Positions 19,501 to 31,105 of a stretch of 64,000 nucleotides of DNA are shown here, in pieces. Made by a program: the position numbers and the translations under genes. The stretch is from contig JAWWNJ010000186.1 of NCBI GenBank assembly GCA_037176885.1, forward strand, positions 333,586 through 397,585, written 5' to 3'. Within the stretch, counting starts at the first letter, position 1; every line of letters begins with the position of its first letter. The notes beneath the pieces were generated by a model. It worked only from the letters and a program-made list of their open reading frames with translations, did not search any database and was not told the origin of the DNA. This DNA comes from Favolaschia claudopus (Eukaryota > Basidiomycota > Agaricomycetes > Agaricales > Mycenaceae).

Positions 19501-19754
19501 TCTGGATACGGGATATATCTATGTTTGTGTTCGGGGTTGGTGTAGAAGTCCCAAGTGGCGGGGAGTGGGCGGGTGGGGGCAGTGATGTTGAGATGCCAAG
19601 TAGCTAATGATCTGGGACTCCGGCAGTCGGACACGGTAGAGTAGAAAGGCGGAAAACCCATAAAGCGGGGAGCGTACTGGATAGCCTCTGTAGGCAGCTC
19701 CGCCCAAGAACGGACAGTCTTCCCCTTGTACCCCGCAACCTTCGTCGTGAGCAT
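16556..19754 (-). pseudogene. six-exon agaric-specific gene (F-box-like start, Cys-rich core), broken twice
   Basis: Exons 19678-19754, 19421-19611, 19069-19356, 17737-18965, 17134-17687 and 16556-17062 are joined by GT..AG introns of 49-103 nt that keep frame. Exon 1 has RSWAELPTEAIQ, an F-box-like motif. Later come LEQHPFWTHAIQCFDP (spanning a splice), FHHFRAILHTSCLPCRINFP, SSRHCSVC and ATCRSCRAEWLWR (CxxC pairs). These are followed by WGDLRKQALASRK, FVKQMRSILLPVF, WREACTPLYQCRCSICERA and ALKRSRVD at the end. The order matches a large agaric family of unknown function that I recall from many genomes. Two lesions: a 1-nt deletion near 17826, after which LTDWARARVLDG continues in another frame, and an in-frame TGA at 16910-16912. 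Otherwise well preserved. An A-tract and GA microsatellite lies in intron 3 (about 18980-19023). Confidence 0.75.
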
Positions 19755-19759
19755 GGCGA

Positions 19760-20676
19760 GCAGAAAATATTAATAAGTACTTGTTCTGGCTATGTAACAC
19801 GTCACGTGACGTCGCGTTTGATCTTGCCACCCAACTGAGGCTTTTCTGTTGCTTTTCTGGAAGCCTCAGACTCTTTCCCCCACGCACTCTTGTACTATTT
19901 CGATCAATTCGTCTGTCACGCGTCCTCACGCGTCACACCCGATTTTCAGCGCTGTTCAGGCTTGGTTCAGGCCACAACTGTAAATGGCAGCTTTGTATTT
20001 GTTTGTCCTCAATCAGATCCCTGTTCTGCATGTTCCGTCAGTTTCTGCCTTCCACAAGCATGCTGGGACTTAGCTCTGAGTGGTGAATATACTTATAAAC
20101 TTTCCGGTATCATGAATATGCAATAATATTGCAGAAATATCTCATAGCTTCGGTCACACCGGCAGTGGTGATCATGTTGGAAGAGCTTATCTTGCGGCTT
20201 CCTGACGCTATTTCGCCGATTCGAGGCCCAGAAACAAAATACTGTGTATCTGTTAAACGCATACTTATGCTATGTTAAGTTATGATGCAGGGATGAAGTG
20301 CGTTGTTTGCATCGCGATTTACTCAGTATAAAACCTATTTGAACGACTATCTTCAAAAGAGTATATAAAGTCTTGTTACGAGACTATATAAAAACCATCC
20401 AAAATTACGAGTAATGCTCACAATCTAGGTCGCGCTCTACATGGGGCCTGTCCTCGGCCGCGCGCGCACCCATCCAATCTTGCATGAGAAGAAATGAGTG
20501 AGGGTTCGACTGCTGCCCAGCCTCGAAAGCGCGGTTGGAAGAGAGCAAGCAGCAGCCATCGACGTCACAAACTCATGCCTTGCTGCCTTGCTCCTGCTCC
20601 ATCCTTTTGCGCGTCCTCCCCCCGTGTCCTTGCTTCTTCTTTCACTTCGACTCTCCTTAAAATTGACGAGCTCTCG
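19760..20676. other. intergenic, no recognised gene
   Basis: Frames at 19781-20126 and 20437-20760 show no motifs. The interval likely holds the promoters of the divergent six-exon gene (minus strand) and the hAT-like gene (plus strand), but I could not pick out elements reliably. Confidence 0.3.
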
Positions 20677-22000
20677 CGATGCCCCCCAAACTCGCTGATA
20701 TCTGGCCCATTCCATCGTAGTGATAACAAACCCAATGGCAGTCACCACCGAGCAACCCACTGGCGCTGTATCAATGCTGAACGGCCCTCTACTGCCCCAA
20801 TTGACATTGATCTCGAGGATGGCGACTGGGAATTAATGGCAAAAGAGCAATGGTGGTGCGCAATTATGCACCCAGATTGATCTTGAATTGACCTTTCCTC
20901 AGCTCTGGAATCAGCATTGAGTAACAAGAAGTCTGTCAATGTGGAAAAGGGTGCGATGGCTGGACATCCTCGACGATGTGATACGCTACAGCCGAGGAGA
21001 AGGCTCTGGCCGTCCGTTTCGTGCCGACAAAGAAGGAGAAGCAAGAGTTGGAAAAGAAGCGCAAGCAGGGAGGCCGTGAGGAGGCTGATGTCAATGCGGA
21101 TGACGAGGGCGCAGGAGGCTCGGGAGGGCGGAAGAAGAGGAAGCTCGTCAAAGCAGTTGAGACGTCCTTCTCACAATCAAAATTGCAGGTGTACAGAGGG
21201 CTCGACATACCATTCAGCGAGGATCACACACAGGCAATCGCTCAGCAAACGCTTCGCGCCACTCAGTCCGCAAATTTGCCGGAGCGGTGGACGTCGGATC
21301 CGGAGGTTCATGAAGCTCTTCATGATGTTTCGTTCGTTCAAGCTCAGGTGCCTCCTACGACACGCTACATGTGAGTATTTCTCTCCGCCTCTACTTTCCC
21401 TCATCTAATAAGCTTTATTTGTAGGCTGACGATCCAATTCCGTTTTGGGAGATGCTTCAAGTCAATAAAGCAGTTCTCTCCCAAGTTTGCTCAACAGCTG
21501 CTCCACCTTGTTGTAAACCAGGCCGGGCAGGAGCGGTGGTTCTCCGATTTCTCAAATAAGAAAGAGCAAGAAGCGCAATCGATTGAGCCTCAAAAAAATG
21601 GCCCAAGTCCAACAGGCGAAGGTTCGTCTGTTCGTTTAGTTTTGAATACAACGCTTAGTCGAGTGCCTCATAGGTTACGCGCTTCATTGGTCAAGAACAG
21701 AAGGCCGAAGGCCTCACAGATGAGCGCACGAAACGTAGAAATCACGAAGATTCCCGTGTCCAACAATTGCTCACCGTTCCGCGGTACGCCGAGCGATACT
21801 GATGATAGCGAGAATGAAGGCGGGAGACGATCGGCGGTTATTCGAACTTCCACTGCATGGAGAAGACAAGTTGCCAGAGTGGCAGGCAGAGACACGGGAG
21901 CTCGACGCTGCGGTCTCTGACCCCGAGGAGGATGATGACGATGAAGAGCTCCCACCAAGTGTACTTCTGGCATGGGTCTGGGCGCTAGGTCGCTGCGCCC
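20677..22000 (+). pseudogene. hAT-like transposase, internally deleted and frameshifted
   Basis: The remnant starts MPPKLADIW, then in another frame FHRSDNKPNGSHHRATHWRC, resembling a BED-type zinc-finger start. A basic linker (GGRKKRKLVKAVET) follows, then LRATQSANLPERWTSDPEV and, one frame over, MKLFMMFRS; this is the segment preceding the RNase H-like core in hAT/DUF659 proteins. After an intron (about 21371-21438) the sequence jumps to the C-terminal dimerisation region: DDPIPFWEMLQ, AGQERWFSDFSNKK, then in a new frame KKRNRLSLKKMAQVQQAKV and later VQQLLTVPRYAERY. The catalytic core is missing and at least four frameshifts are needed. It is a dead transposase; no hAT TIRs were found around it. 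Confidence 0.65.
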
Positions 22001-22630
22001 CTGTGCTACTTCCATCATGCTATCTCGATCTTCGGCTATAATTCCACCGGCCAATTATGCAACCTATCCCATCCTATTCTTCTCCCCTACTCAGTCCTGC
22101 AATCATCATGCTCGACCTCATTCCTATCTCCCTTCATCATTCAGCCCAACACCTCCCACCCATTCGACTTTCTCTTGCTCCTGGATGCGAATCTCGGCCT
22201 CCATGTTCTCCCGCTTCTCAACAACACCCAAATTTCCTCCCAAAATTTTTCTCTTCCTTCCGAAACATACAAACACGGAGGGTAATTTTTCATCGTGCAG
22301 ATCCTGCTGATGCTGCTCCGCCTCCCGAGCTGCCTTCGCATGGACTACAAGAAGAAAAAGTGGGGGCTGTAGGGGATGTATATGGAGTGTTGTACCCTAG
22401 AGTCTATGCAAAGCATAGACTCAGAGGCTGCTGGAGCATTAGCTCTATAGCGCCAGGGATGCACTCAACATACCCTGCAGGCCAGACGGAGCAACACAGG
22501 CTGGCCTGATAGCTACAGGTCACCGCCTGAGGAAGGCCTGGAGCGCTGCTGGGTGATACTGTGAATGCAGTACAGAGCCTATGATTAGAGGCTACGCCTC
22601 CATAGCTCTGCTAGTCCCCCCCAGCGTGCT
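22001..22630. other. intergenic; low-level direct repeat with 23228-23302
   Basis: Positions 22426-22490 (with GCGCCAGGGATGCACTC and CCCTGCAGGCC) loosely repeat at 23228-23302, on either side of the dispersed repeat copy 2. This suggests that the repeat sits inside an older duplicated sequence. A purine tract followed by TGTAGGGGATGTATATGG at about 22367 looks like an LTR start but has no partner. Confidence 0.3.
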
Positions 22631-23178
22631 AGTCTCACCAAGTCAGACTCTACAAGATTTATGATAGTCGATAAATCTATTATATAGAGTCTGAACTTGA
22701 TGGCGCCTGTCATCCAAGACCTCTCAGGATTCTGTGACACACGTGCCAGTTCACACGGTCGGATAAGGAAATGACACGTCGTTCGGAAAAACTTGGCGGT
22801 CCAACTTGAGCCCAATATGGAGCTTGTTGGCTGCATAAAGGGCTTGGAACCCCACATTTACACTTGCCGGGCTAATATTTACCACTGTGAAGCATCTGGG
22901 ACTTTGGGCGGGGTCGTAACCAGTACGTATGCCGAAGATACTGTACTTATTCCATGAACACAATATTGCTTGATGATTATGGTCCTAAAGCGTAAAATAG
23001 CACTGAATTATGTCTATCTATGGGCTGGGTAGTCTTTCAATACTTCTCTAGGCTTGCGAAGCCTTCACAGTGGGTCGTCGCTGCGTACCACAGCACCGAC
23101 GCGCATACGTGTCATGCCCCATTGGGGCGTGGGGAAATGCACATGATGTTACAGCCGTGACAAAACCGAGGTCCGGGT
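22631..23178 (-). repeat. dispersed repeat, copy 2 (inverted partner of 415-946)
   Basis: It has the same order of blocks as copy 1 on the opposite strand, with few differences visible by eye (for instance a short deletion within the CATAAATC/ATAGTCGATAAATC part). The far end continues past the shared region into GGTTCGACCC, resembling a Pol III B box, so tRNA-derived origin is possible. No conserved reading frame. Confidence 0.8.
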
Positions 23179-23360
23179 CGAACCCCGCCAACAATTTCAG
23201 ACTACCAGCGTGCATATCCTGAGTCAGGGACTCATAGCTAGCACAGCGTTAGCAGAGCCTAGCGCCTGGGATGCACATTAGCTCATACTGCAGGCCGCTA
23301 CGGAATTTTTCGATCTCTGGGAACCTGCTGGTGTGCATCCGGAATCTTGCTTCATTGTAA

Positions 23361-24281
23361 TTGCCACAATCCACAACGATCCCCTCACTTCATTTCTCGA
23401 CGAGATCTCGTCTAGTCAGGGCACTGGATCCTTGCGTACAATCCCCCCATCCATCCCTTTCAGCAGACTCATCTCACAGCGATGTTGTGGTCTACAACGG
23501 GGATCCGGAATCACTTCTCCGCGAATTCTCGTTGCCTCAAAACCCATTCGCATCGCTACCAGAACGGCTTGGTGATCCGCCCATAGCGATTGTTGAATCG
23601 TCTGGATCAGCGAGGGTACAGCGAGGTTCAACGAGGCGTCGTTCCGCTTCCCCTGTGTGCAGTCTATGACTCTTTAAAAACGTGTCGCCATTGCTGATGG
23701 CCATACCGAGCTGCTATCCCAAAGCCCAATTCCGGATGAATACCACTCCCAAGCAAAAGCTGGTGCAGTACCGCTCCATGAATTGTCTGCTCGAGACATT
23801 GGGTCTCAGCAATACGAATCCCAAAGTGCCGCAGGAACTACAGGCCTCTATTTATACTAAACTCAGCTACGACATCGTTCTCAGGGCTTGCAACTGGAGC
23901 GGTCAGACATTCATTAACAAAACCAGACTGTATTCAGCGGTAAACCTATCCACTGAGCGTTCCTGGAAAGGCAACCCACCTGGTCCGTCTCTTCACTGAT
24001 GAAATTACTCCATGACTTATGTTTGACTAGGGCAAAACGACACAGACTTCGACATATATCAGATCTGGCTCAGCGCCAAATACTTTTGGTCTGTCGAGGC
24101 CCTCAATATCGAGACGGAACCCAACCCTGATTCATCCAATGAGGTCCTGAAAAGGCCGCATCTTCTCTTCACACGAGAAATCATGGGAGAAAATCAAGAC
24201 TGCGAAGTTTCGGAATACATACACAGAAGCGATATAGATAGCTCCATCCTATGTAGGGAACCATCTGCCTTCATGGCATGA
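23361..24281 (+). CDS. unrecognised gene, probable C-terminal exons
   Basis: The most convincing part is a frame ending ..YSAVNLSTERSWKGNPPG near 23983, joined in phase through an intron with GTCCGT..GACTAG ends (23984-24031) to an exon reading QNDTDFDIYQIWLSAKYFW and later HLLFTREIMGENQDC, closing at 24281. Upstream frames (23361-23669: PESLLREFSLPQNPFASLPE) may be earlier exons, but the connection is not resolved. Acidic, non-repetitive composition supports real coding sequence. No family is recognised. Confidence 0.35.
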
Positions 24282-24289
24282 TTACAGAA

Positions 24290-25640
24290 ATAAGGACTTG
24301 AATTTGTCGCAACCGTCGAATGTGTTTGACTTTGTGGCTAGACCGTGAGAACATTGAGGCGAAACAACTTTCGGGTTATTAGGTTTGAATATCTGAGGTA
24401 ACCTCAAGTCAGATACATAAGAAGGGACAGAGGATACATGGAAGAGTGCACGAAAAATGATTCTAGCCAGTTTTCATCGACAAATGTTAAGTTACTTCAT
24501 GTGAAATGTTTGCAGATTGCCGATCATCACCCCGCGCGAAAAACAGTTCTACACTTGCGAAACTTGATGCTCTGGGGCTGCTTGGTGTATTGCAATATGC
24601 CTAATACACCCATGCATCCAAAAAAATTCGGAACCAGGATGCGCTCCGAAATTCATCGCCCCAGCGATGGTTTTGTATGAACTCAGCCAAACAAAGACAA
24701 CGTCGGACTTTCTCGGATACCCGAGGAACACGGGTAGGTCTTAGTACTTACTTAGACCTTAAGATTGAATGTTTCAAACATAACTGAGAAACGACTGATA
24801 TACAATACAACTCGTCGGCTGCACCACAACAGATCAACTTGACATAGAGCCTGCACGAAGATCTGCCGGGCAGCAGCAGTCCTCCCGGGTGGGCGAAAAG
24901 TAGAGTTCAGAGTAATCTGAAGCATATGAATAGGGAATATGCCCTCTGCCGACCTTCTTCAGGAATTGGGAGCAAGGATGAATCGCCGAAAGTTGAGTTG
25001 TAGTGAATTGATGCCATCGGATAAACACTCCCACGGTCCAACTCGTTCGCGTCGATTGTTAGGTGAAGCAAGAGAGACAAGAGCTGGGAAGTAGGAAGCA
25101 AAGGGTATATAGATGAGAATTGGGGAGTAAAATAGGGAGGTTGGTATATGATATTCGGATGATTTCAATGTGCGATCAGGAAAACTGCTGAGTGCTTTGC
25201 TCCGACGCTCGCACAAACGAATTTCGATTAAACGGTAGCATAAACTATACTTGGGTAGCAGTCTAGGAGTGTAGTGTCTCGCATCAGAAGCAAAATACAT
25301 GCAGCAACGGTCTAAATATCATTCCAGGCAATGAAGTCGAGATGAGAATGCAAGGGGTGAGGATTAAACGAATGGATGGTAGATGGAGTATAGAAAGCCG
25401 ATGGCTTCACTGATTCAAGGGAATACAGATAGAAATCGAATGTACAATGTGGTGGTAAGAATTTCTTCGAAGATTAGGAATATTAAAAGGATCATAGTAA
25501 ACGTCTCGGTGAAAGAATACCAAAAGGAATGGGAATGGAAAGGGTAGTCAGATAAAATAGCGACCATTCCACCGACGTATTCACGCCAGCTGAACCTTAG
25601 AAGAAGTCAGAAAGAAAAAGGATCAGGTGGAACGAACTCA
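24290..25640. other. intergenic, no recognised gene
   Basis: Only short frames (24438-24680 plus strand; 24834-25300 minus strand) without motifs. This is the region downstream of the HECT-like pseudogene. Confidence 0.35.
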
Positions 25641-25644
25641 CGAT

Positions 25645-28600
25645 TTATAGAACAGTCAAATCACCGATCGCGGTGACAATTTGGGTTAACATCCAATCGT
25701 CGAGAGCGTCTTCGAGAGTCAGCGGTTCAACGGCATTTCCCCTGCTCGTCTCGAGCGGGGTAAGAGGCAGCATGCAGCTTAACCAGATGAGACAACGGGA
25801 TCCACGCAGATCGAAGGCAGCTGCGAAACGCAATTGTTCCTTCTGCCATGCCCCGCCGCGCGCTTCGTCTCATCCATGTCGTAGTCCGTGTTGCTGGGAA
25901 GCGCAAAGACAGCGGAGATACCTTGTGTCAGTTCAACGCACGGCGCACCCGTGGCTGCCCATACAAACATCTGCGGCGAAACGATGGAGAATCGATGTGA
26001 GATAAAGGAACGATGGGATGAATAGCAGGTTTGATAAGCTCAAATCGCCCAGGGCAGGGTATGCCCGTACGGGAAGAAACCGCGAAGGACAGCAGTCAGA
26101 TTGACGATAGAAGGAAGGTTGATCATCGCGTGAGCGATATCCCCCCGCGCAGACGGGCAAACGATGTCGAGATTGGGCTCAAGCGAAGAGAAATCTTGAA
26201 CCCGTGAAGCCCATATCTGGCTGAGGAACCGTTCGGTTCCACCAGGGAAAGAACGAAATAGCTGTCATAAATAGACTCAGAAACCAGTCGCGCGAAGGAG
26301 ATAAGAAACTTGCCTCAAACATATTGAATCCATTCCGGCAACCGCATCTCCATCCCCTTGAACACAGACTTGTTCTCAGGATGAGATGGAGGATGAGGGC
26401 CGAAAATTGGGATATAAAGCATATCCGCCCCAAGAGCGTGATGTTGAACCTCGTCAAGCTGCTCCAGGCTGGCAATTTATATTCAATCAATTAGCTCACC
26501 CTCTGACTCGAGCAACAAAAAAAGGTTACCTGCACATCGTGATGCGTAGCAAAATGCGAGCGAAAACGACGTAGATCACCGGTAAGTCCTGTACAAAGCC
26601 AGTCGTCAATGAGAAGACTCAATACCGGATACCATTCCACAAGAAATTCATGGGTGATAGCATTCAAATCACAGCCATGAAATGCGAATTGAAACAACGC
26701 CGGGGAAACAATATCCGGGGCCATGCCGTGCAGAAGCATGAGCATCAAAACGGCGCCAAGAATCTTGAGCTCTCGGAGTCGTACAGACGAAACCAGAAGC
26801 GCTGCGACATCGAGATAGTGGTGGAAATCCCGTGCCAGCCCCCTTCGCGAGGAACAAGATACTTCTCGGGTCGTTGTGCGAATGATTGATACAGCGCGTG
26901 GACAACTTCACGCTCTACTCCGATACCCGTAGACAGCAAGGTTCCATCCTCGTGTAGCCTTTAAATTGATTAATTTATTGGGAGCCAGCAGGAAGAATCA
27001 AAAGCGGAACTTACTTTCGAAAATCACGACGCGGAGACAATATATCAGTAAAGTCGTCACGGTCCACCGCTTCTCCGACAGCGTTCTTGAGAGAGGCCAC
27101 CATGGAGTCCAAATCCGTGCCCTCGACAACGAAGGGGATGCCTCGAGTGCCGCCGTTGGCGCGCTCCCCCACTGCGCGTAGGAAATTGGCGGCCTCGAAA
27201 ACATTGTGATGGGGTCCAGGTTGCGGCGTGAACGGAGACGCGAACAAACGGCTCGGTACACCGAATTCCTGAAGCGATCCCTCGCGAGGAATAGCCTACA
27301 TTTATGTATTAGCTCCAATCAAGCATTGAAACTTGAACTCACTTGAACTGACGCAATTGCACGTTGGGTGGGAAGGCTCTGTTGCAACAGGTGAGTGAGC
27401 AGTTCAAGAGAATATATGAATCACTTACGATCGGATGAGGCTGAGAAATGGATGGCCGAACATCGGGCATATTCTCATCCTCGTCATCGCTAGCAGCCTC
27501 GGGTTCCCCACCCGAAGTGACAGCATCGGTGGAGTCGCTGTCTGCAAAATCACCTTCGGTTGCCTCGTCGATGTATTGAGAATGGCGAAGAGAAAGGCAA
27601 GAATGAGTTCGAGGCCAAACACCTTCGTCCTCAGCAGTGAACTGAACTTCCGGGTGACGAATTGCTGAAAGCATCAAATTAAGTAAATTTCAGTCGGCGT
27701 ACAAATGAAGAAAACTCACCTGCAGGAACGATCAAATAGTCTCCCTCGTCCGTGTGCTCCACACAAAGAGTAGGATGTCCGAATTTCGAACGGTTTCTAG
27801 GCGCAGTGAAATCCTTGACCAACATATTGACCGGGGTTGGGTATCGGGTAAGATAGCTGACACCGTTCGCGCGCGGAGTGCCTTTGTTGACCAGGGAGAG
27901 GACGTACAGGGAAAGATTTTCGTGGGGGAAATGGCGGGAAGCCCGAGGACCGTTTGCAGAGCCGAAACGATATCTGTAAGGTCCATCTTGCAATGACCGG
28001 GTTGCCATGCGAATCAGGTCTGTGACGGAAGTCGTTTCAGAAACAACGTAGGTGTGCAGGAGATTGTGTTCCGAAAGGAAACGGTCTTCTGATTGAGCCA
28101 GGCGTCGAGCTAATACGTGCTCGCCGCCGTTGAGAGTCTGATTCCGATTAGGTGGGTTGAAACTGCAGAGAAAAAGAACGTACCGAATGAGGTAGAACCT
28201 TGACACGTACACGCAGGTTGCGAAGACCGGCAGCGTCAACGAATGAAACAGTTTCGAGGAGTGTCGGGGGCGGGCCACGAGCCGGGAGCGTCGGGGTTGG
28301 TTGAGCAGCACCACGTCGGCGGCGGGGAGCAAGATTCTGAGGAGGAGGGAAGTGACACCCGTGCATTGTTGGAGTGTCCAGAGAGATTGATTCCAAGACC
28401 GGCCATTCCAAGAATGGGTTGATGAGACGAAATCGAGGCTGTTGAAACAGGGTGTCCCTGAGACGACAGGGGAAGCGCCTGAGCACGAGCACTGGTGTAG
28501 GGCACAACTGAGGGGGTGGGCAAGACGGGAACAGGAGCCGGTGGAGTTGGAACGGAGGTAGCAGTCGATGTTGGGGCTGAAGCAGAAGCAGATTGACCGC

Positions 28601-28669
28601 CGACAAGCTGCTGAATAGTCGCAGCTATCGCAGTCAAAGTGCCTTGGAGCGCACTGAAATCCGCCATCC
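25645..28669 (-). pseudogene. HECT-like (E3 ubiquitin-ligase-like) family, many frameshifts
   Basis: It starts at MADFSALQGTLTAIAATIQQ (28669) with a Ser/Pro-rich linker and MAGLGINLSGHSNNAR. The frame then shifts into LAPRRRRGAAQPTPTLP and VSFVDAAGLRNLRVRVKVLP. The exon at about 27720-28140 (LTRYPTPVNMLVKDF, LCVEHTDEGDYLIVPAG) is clean. Later pieces include DLDSMVASLKNAVG, LHEDGTLLSTGIGVEREVVH, FHGCDLNAITHEFLVEWYP and DLRRFRSHFATHHDVQ. The C-terminal lobe is spread over three frames: SHIDSPSFRRR, FVWAATGAP, IAFRSCLRSAWIPLSHLVKL, and LTLEDALDDWMLTQIV to a TAA at 25645. The C-terminal pattern fits the divergent HECT-like proteins expanded in agarics; a Cys (FRSCLR) lies where HECT lobes carry their catalytic Cys. 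At least four frame changes make it non-functional. The triple TIR nest starts 170 bp upstream. Confidence 0.6.
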
Positions 28670-29215
28670 TATGGAGAATAATGTGTTTTGCACGTAAGAA
28701 CCTCATCGAATGAAATAGTCTAAACAAAAATCAACTCACCTACAACGGAAGATCGAAGAGGGCTGACAGAAACTTATTGAGCAGAGACAAGATAAAGAAA
28801 TCACTATAGCTCACCGTTGAATAGGTACTTGGCAGTAACCATACTAAGTTTGTTTAAACAATCAGCGTCTCAACGTGAAACACCGATTATTTACTGATTT
28901 AATTAAATGGCCAAGCAGCCTTAGAACAGGTTGGAAAACATAACGATTTAAACACTGATTAAGCATTTGAGAATTCGGTGCAAAACAACGGTGGGATTCG
29001 AACCAGGGACCAACATTGAACAACGAGAAGAAATGAGAACATGAATCCAACTACAGTAAAGAGGATTGAAAAGTGTAGAGAATTTACTGTATACAATGGG
29101 CTCAGGAGTCATTGTTCAAACAAAAAATTCCTAAGTCCCTTTTTTCTTGTGGATTGTGTCAATCGAGTGTTCAAAATACACTGTAAACCTGCTTTTACAT
29201 GTGAGTATTACTATA

Positions 29216-30478
29216 TACTCGGTATTGACAAAAGTAACCGTGAATCGACTCGTATGGTCCGAATATTGCAGTATGTAATAGGTTTAAATGCATCAGAATG
29301 TTCTCCTGCATGTTTTGAACGGCACCCAACAAAGGCCCTGCACCAATCCATCAAGCACAACTGATTTCTCGGCGGATTCTAATTTGCGGCTGTTTTGCAC
29401 TGTTTGTTGCAATAAATGACTGCATTTCCATTTTCTTGAAGTTCAAGGAACATGCCCTCGGACGGTAGGATCCATTTCAGTCCCTCACTGCTCCAAATCT
29501 CTGGATTGCATCAATTTCTTGTCAACATTGGACTGGTTCAATTTCAACCATCCCTCCTGCACGGACCCAAATCATTGCGTGGCAGTTCAAAGATGCTAAG
29601 AGCAAAGAATTTAGCTACAGTCTTGGTTAATTTCTAATCCATGACAGTGCTGAACTCTATCACCTACACATTCAATATACTTCTATCCCAGAGTAGGCCT
29701 CCATGGCTTCCGTAATTCCCATGTTTGGTCAAGTAAGGGGCCGAAGAGTTTTCCGGATTGTAGGCTTGTTTACCACACTTATTAGCCAAAGCAAGTGTGC
29801 AAAACATTTAAATAGATCACATGTGCAAGCTAGAGGTAGTCGAAAGTGGTCTGGAAGGGCAGTTGCTAAGATTTCCGTTGAACAATGAGCAGAAGTTGAA
29901 AGACACAGGTGAATTTCAAGCTAATGCCAAATTGCGCTGGCTCTGAAGAGCCTCAGGAAGAGAGGTTGCCCACAACAACTTGTGTAGGTTTAAGGAATAT
30001 CCCGACGTATTTTTCAAACTCGAAGTCTTGGAGAAATATCAACGTGGTCGCAAAGCAATCGTCGGATTAACGGTTACAGTGGCGGCGCAATCTGATGCCA
30101 CCCCCAAAAAAGGAAATTTTCATCAATTCAACTTGTTTTCTTTTCTGTGCCCCATTTTTCTGTGGTCGGACCTTTCGCAGTGCATTTATGACATGGATTT
30201 GAAACACATACACCCCTTATTCACCTTAAGATACCTCGAAAATTGACACTTTTAGGGCAAGACTTTCCAACCATCTTTGGCCCAGTTCCCCTCAATGAAT
30301 GAACTTATTTTTCTAAATCTTGTCTCTACAGACAGTGTATTTGTCGTTCCAATAAATTTGTGCCCTCATTGCCCCAGAAAGCAATGGCGAGGGCAGATTA
30401 GAGGCAGTTTGATGAGAATTTCTTTTTTGGGGGTGGCATCAGATTGCGCCGCCACTGTACTTTTGTCAATACCGAGTA
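29216..30478. mobile_element. middle TIR element of the nest (TACTCGG family)
   Basis: Termini are TACTCGGTATTGACAAAAGT plus AACCG. The left end is intact. The right end has been split by the inner element, so that AACGGTTA lies at 30069-30076 and CTTTTGTCAATACCGAGTA at 30460-30478; removing the insert regenerates a right terminus matching the left at 26 of 27 positions. Without the insert the element is about 880 bp. The interior is non-coding as far as I can see. Sister elements are at 14854-15383 and 60938-61467. Confidence 0.85.
30075..30459. mobile_element. inner TIR element of the nest (CAGTGG ends)
   Basis: 385 bp bounded by TA. The ends CAGTGGCGGCGCAATCTG, extended by ATGCCACCCCC, are inverted over about 50 bp with few mismatches. 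It is inserted at a TA inside the right terminus of the middle element. CAGTGG termini are shared in their first bases with the foldback element at 4930-5617. Non-coding. Confidence 0.85.
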
Positions 30479-30782
30479 TAGCATTCAAGGCCTGTGTTTG
30501 CTCTGTGAAACGGATTTTAACTATTACCAGTGAGGAGGCTTTCACCAAGCTTTTACTGTGATCACTCTCAAGAATTGAGTCCTTTTTTCAATGCATTTCG
30601 GCTGTATCAGGGAGCAATGCCTTCCACTGCAAGGATTCTATTTATGGTTAAATCGATCTGCTAGCTTATTAGGGTAGAGGTCGGATTCATATGGTGGCTC
30701 AGTCTCATGAGCTCAATTTTTGTTAAGTCAGTCGCGCAAAATTCATAGTGAGGACCCTCAAAATGTTCCAAAATTGTCTTGT

Positions 30783-30850
30783 CGTTGGTCTAGTGGCTTA
30801 CCTCTTCAATTCTAATTCGTGTTTGTACTGTGGTCTGTTGTTCGATTCCT
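30783..30850 (+). other. tRNA-like (tRNA-derived) segment with A and B boxes
   Basis: TTGGTCTAGTGG is an exact match to the A box of tRNA-Glu-like genes. About 35 nt further on TGTTCGATTCC differs by one base from the consensus B box. The spacing suits an internal Pol III promoter. I cannot fold a proper anticodon arm, so this is more likely a tRNA-derived SINE head or tRNA pseudogene carried in the outer TIR element than a working tRNA gene. Confidence 0.45.
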
Positions 30851-31105
30851 TCGTGTGACGGTCCTTTTTGCATGCGTTCTAAACCCTGTTCAAACCTTGT
30901 TCAAACCTTGTTTAAACAGTTGTTTGAACACTTGTTTAATGAACCTTGATTAACCCTGGTTCAAAACAAATATGCTCGATTAAACAGGGCTCGCTCTCTC
31001 GGGCTCCCTCGCTACCTGGGCTCACCTGCCTGTGGACCTGATTAATCAAATCGTAATTAATCGCTGTTTCACGTTGAGACGCTGATTGTTTAAACAAACT
31101 TAGTA

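Larger units (their letters stand above)
28842..31105. mobile_element. outer TIR element of a three-level nest
   Basis: 2264 bp bounded by TA. Inverted ends start CTAAGTTTGTTTAAACAATC and match perfectly for about 40 bp, then imperfectly to about 67 bp (28842-28908 against 31039-31105). It contains the element at 29216-30478, which in turn contains 30075-30459; after subtraction the outer element is about 1.0 kb. Positions 30876-30990 hold palindromic TTCAAACC/GTTTAAAC repeats. A tRNA-like segment lies at 30783-30850, and a minus-strand GGTTCGAATCC (B box) at about 28989-28999. No protein is encoded. Confidence 0.85.

Noticed and set aside
21799..21830. Other CTGATGA occurrences (also near 34878, 54197 and 59682) as further hammerheads
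   Set aside because: None is followed by a stem II plus GAAA and a pairing stem I; one near 34878 has a stem-II-like hairpin but no GAAA.
22367..22400. Possible 3' LTR start after a purine tract
   Set aside because: No second LTR, primer-binding site or pol sequence upstream.
30783..30850. A functional tRNA-Glu gene
   Set aside because: No anticodon arm or good acceptor stem can be formed; kept only as a tRNA-like segment.
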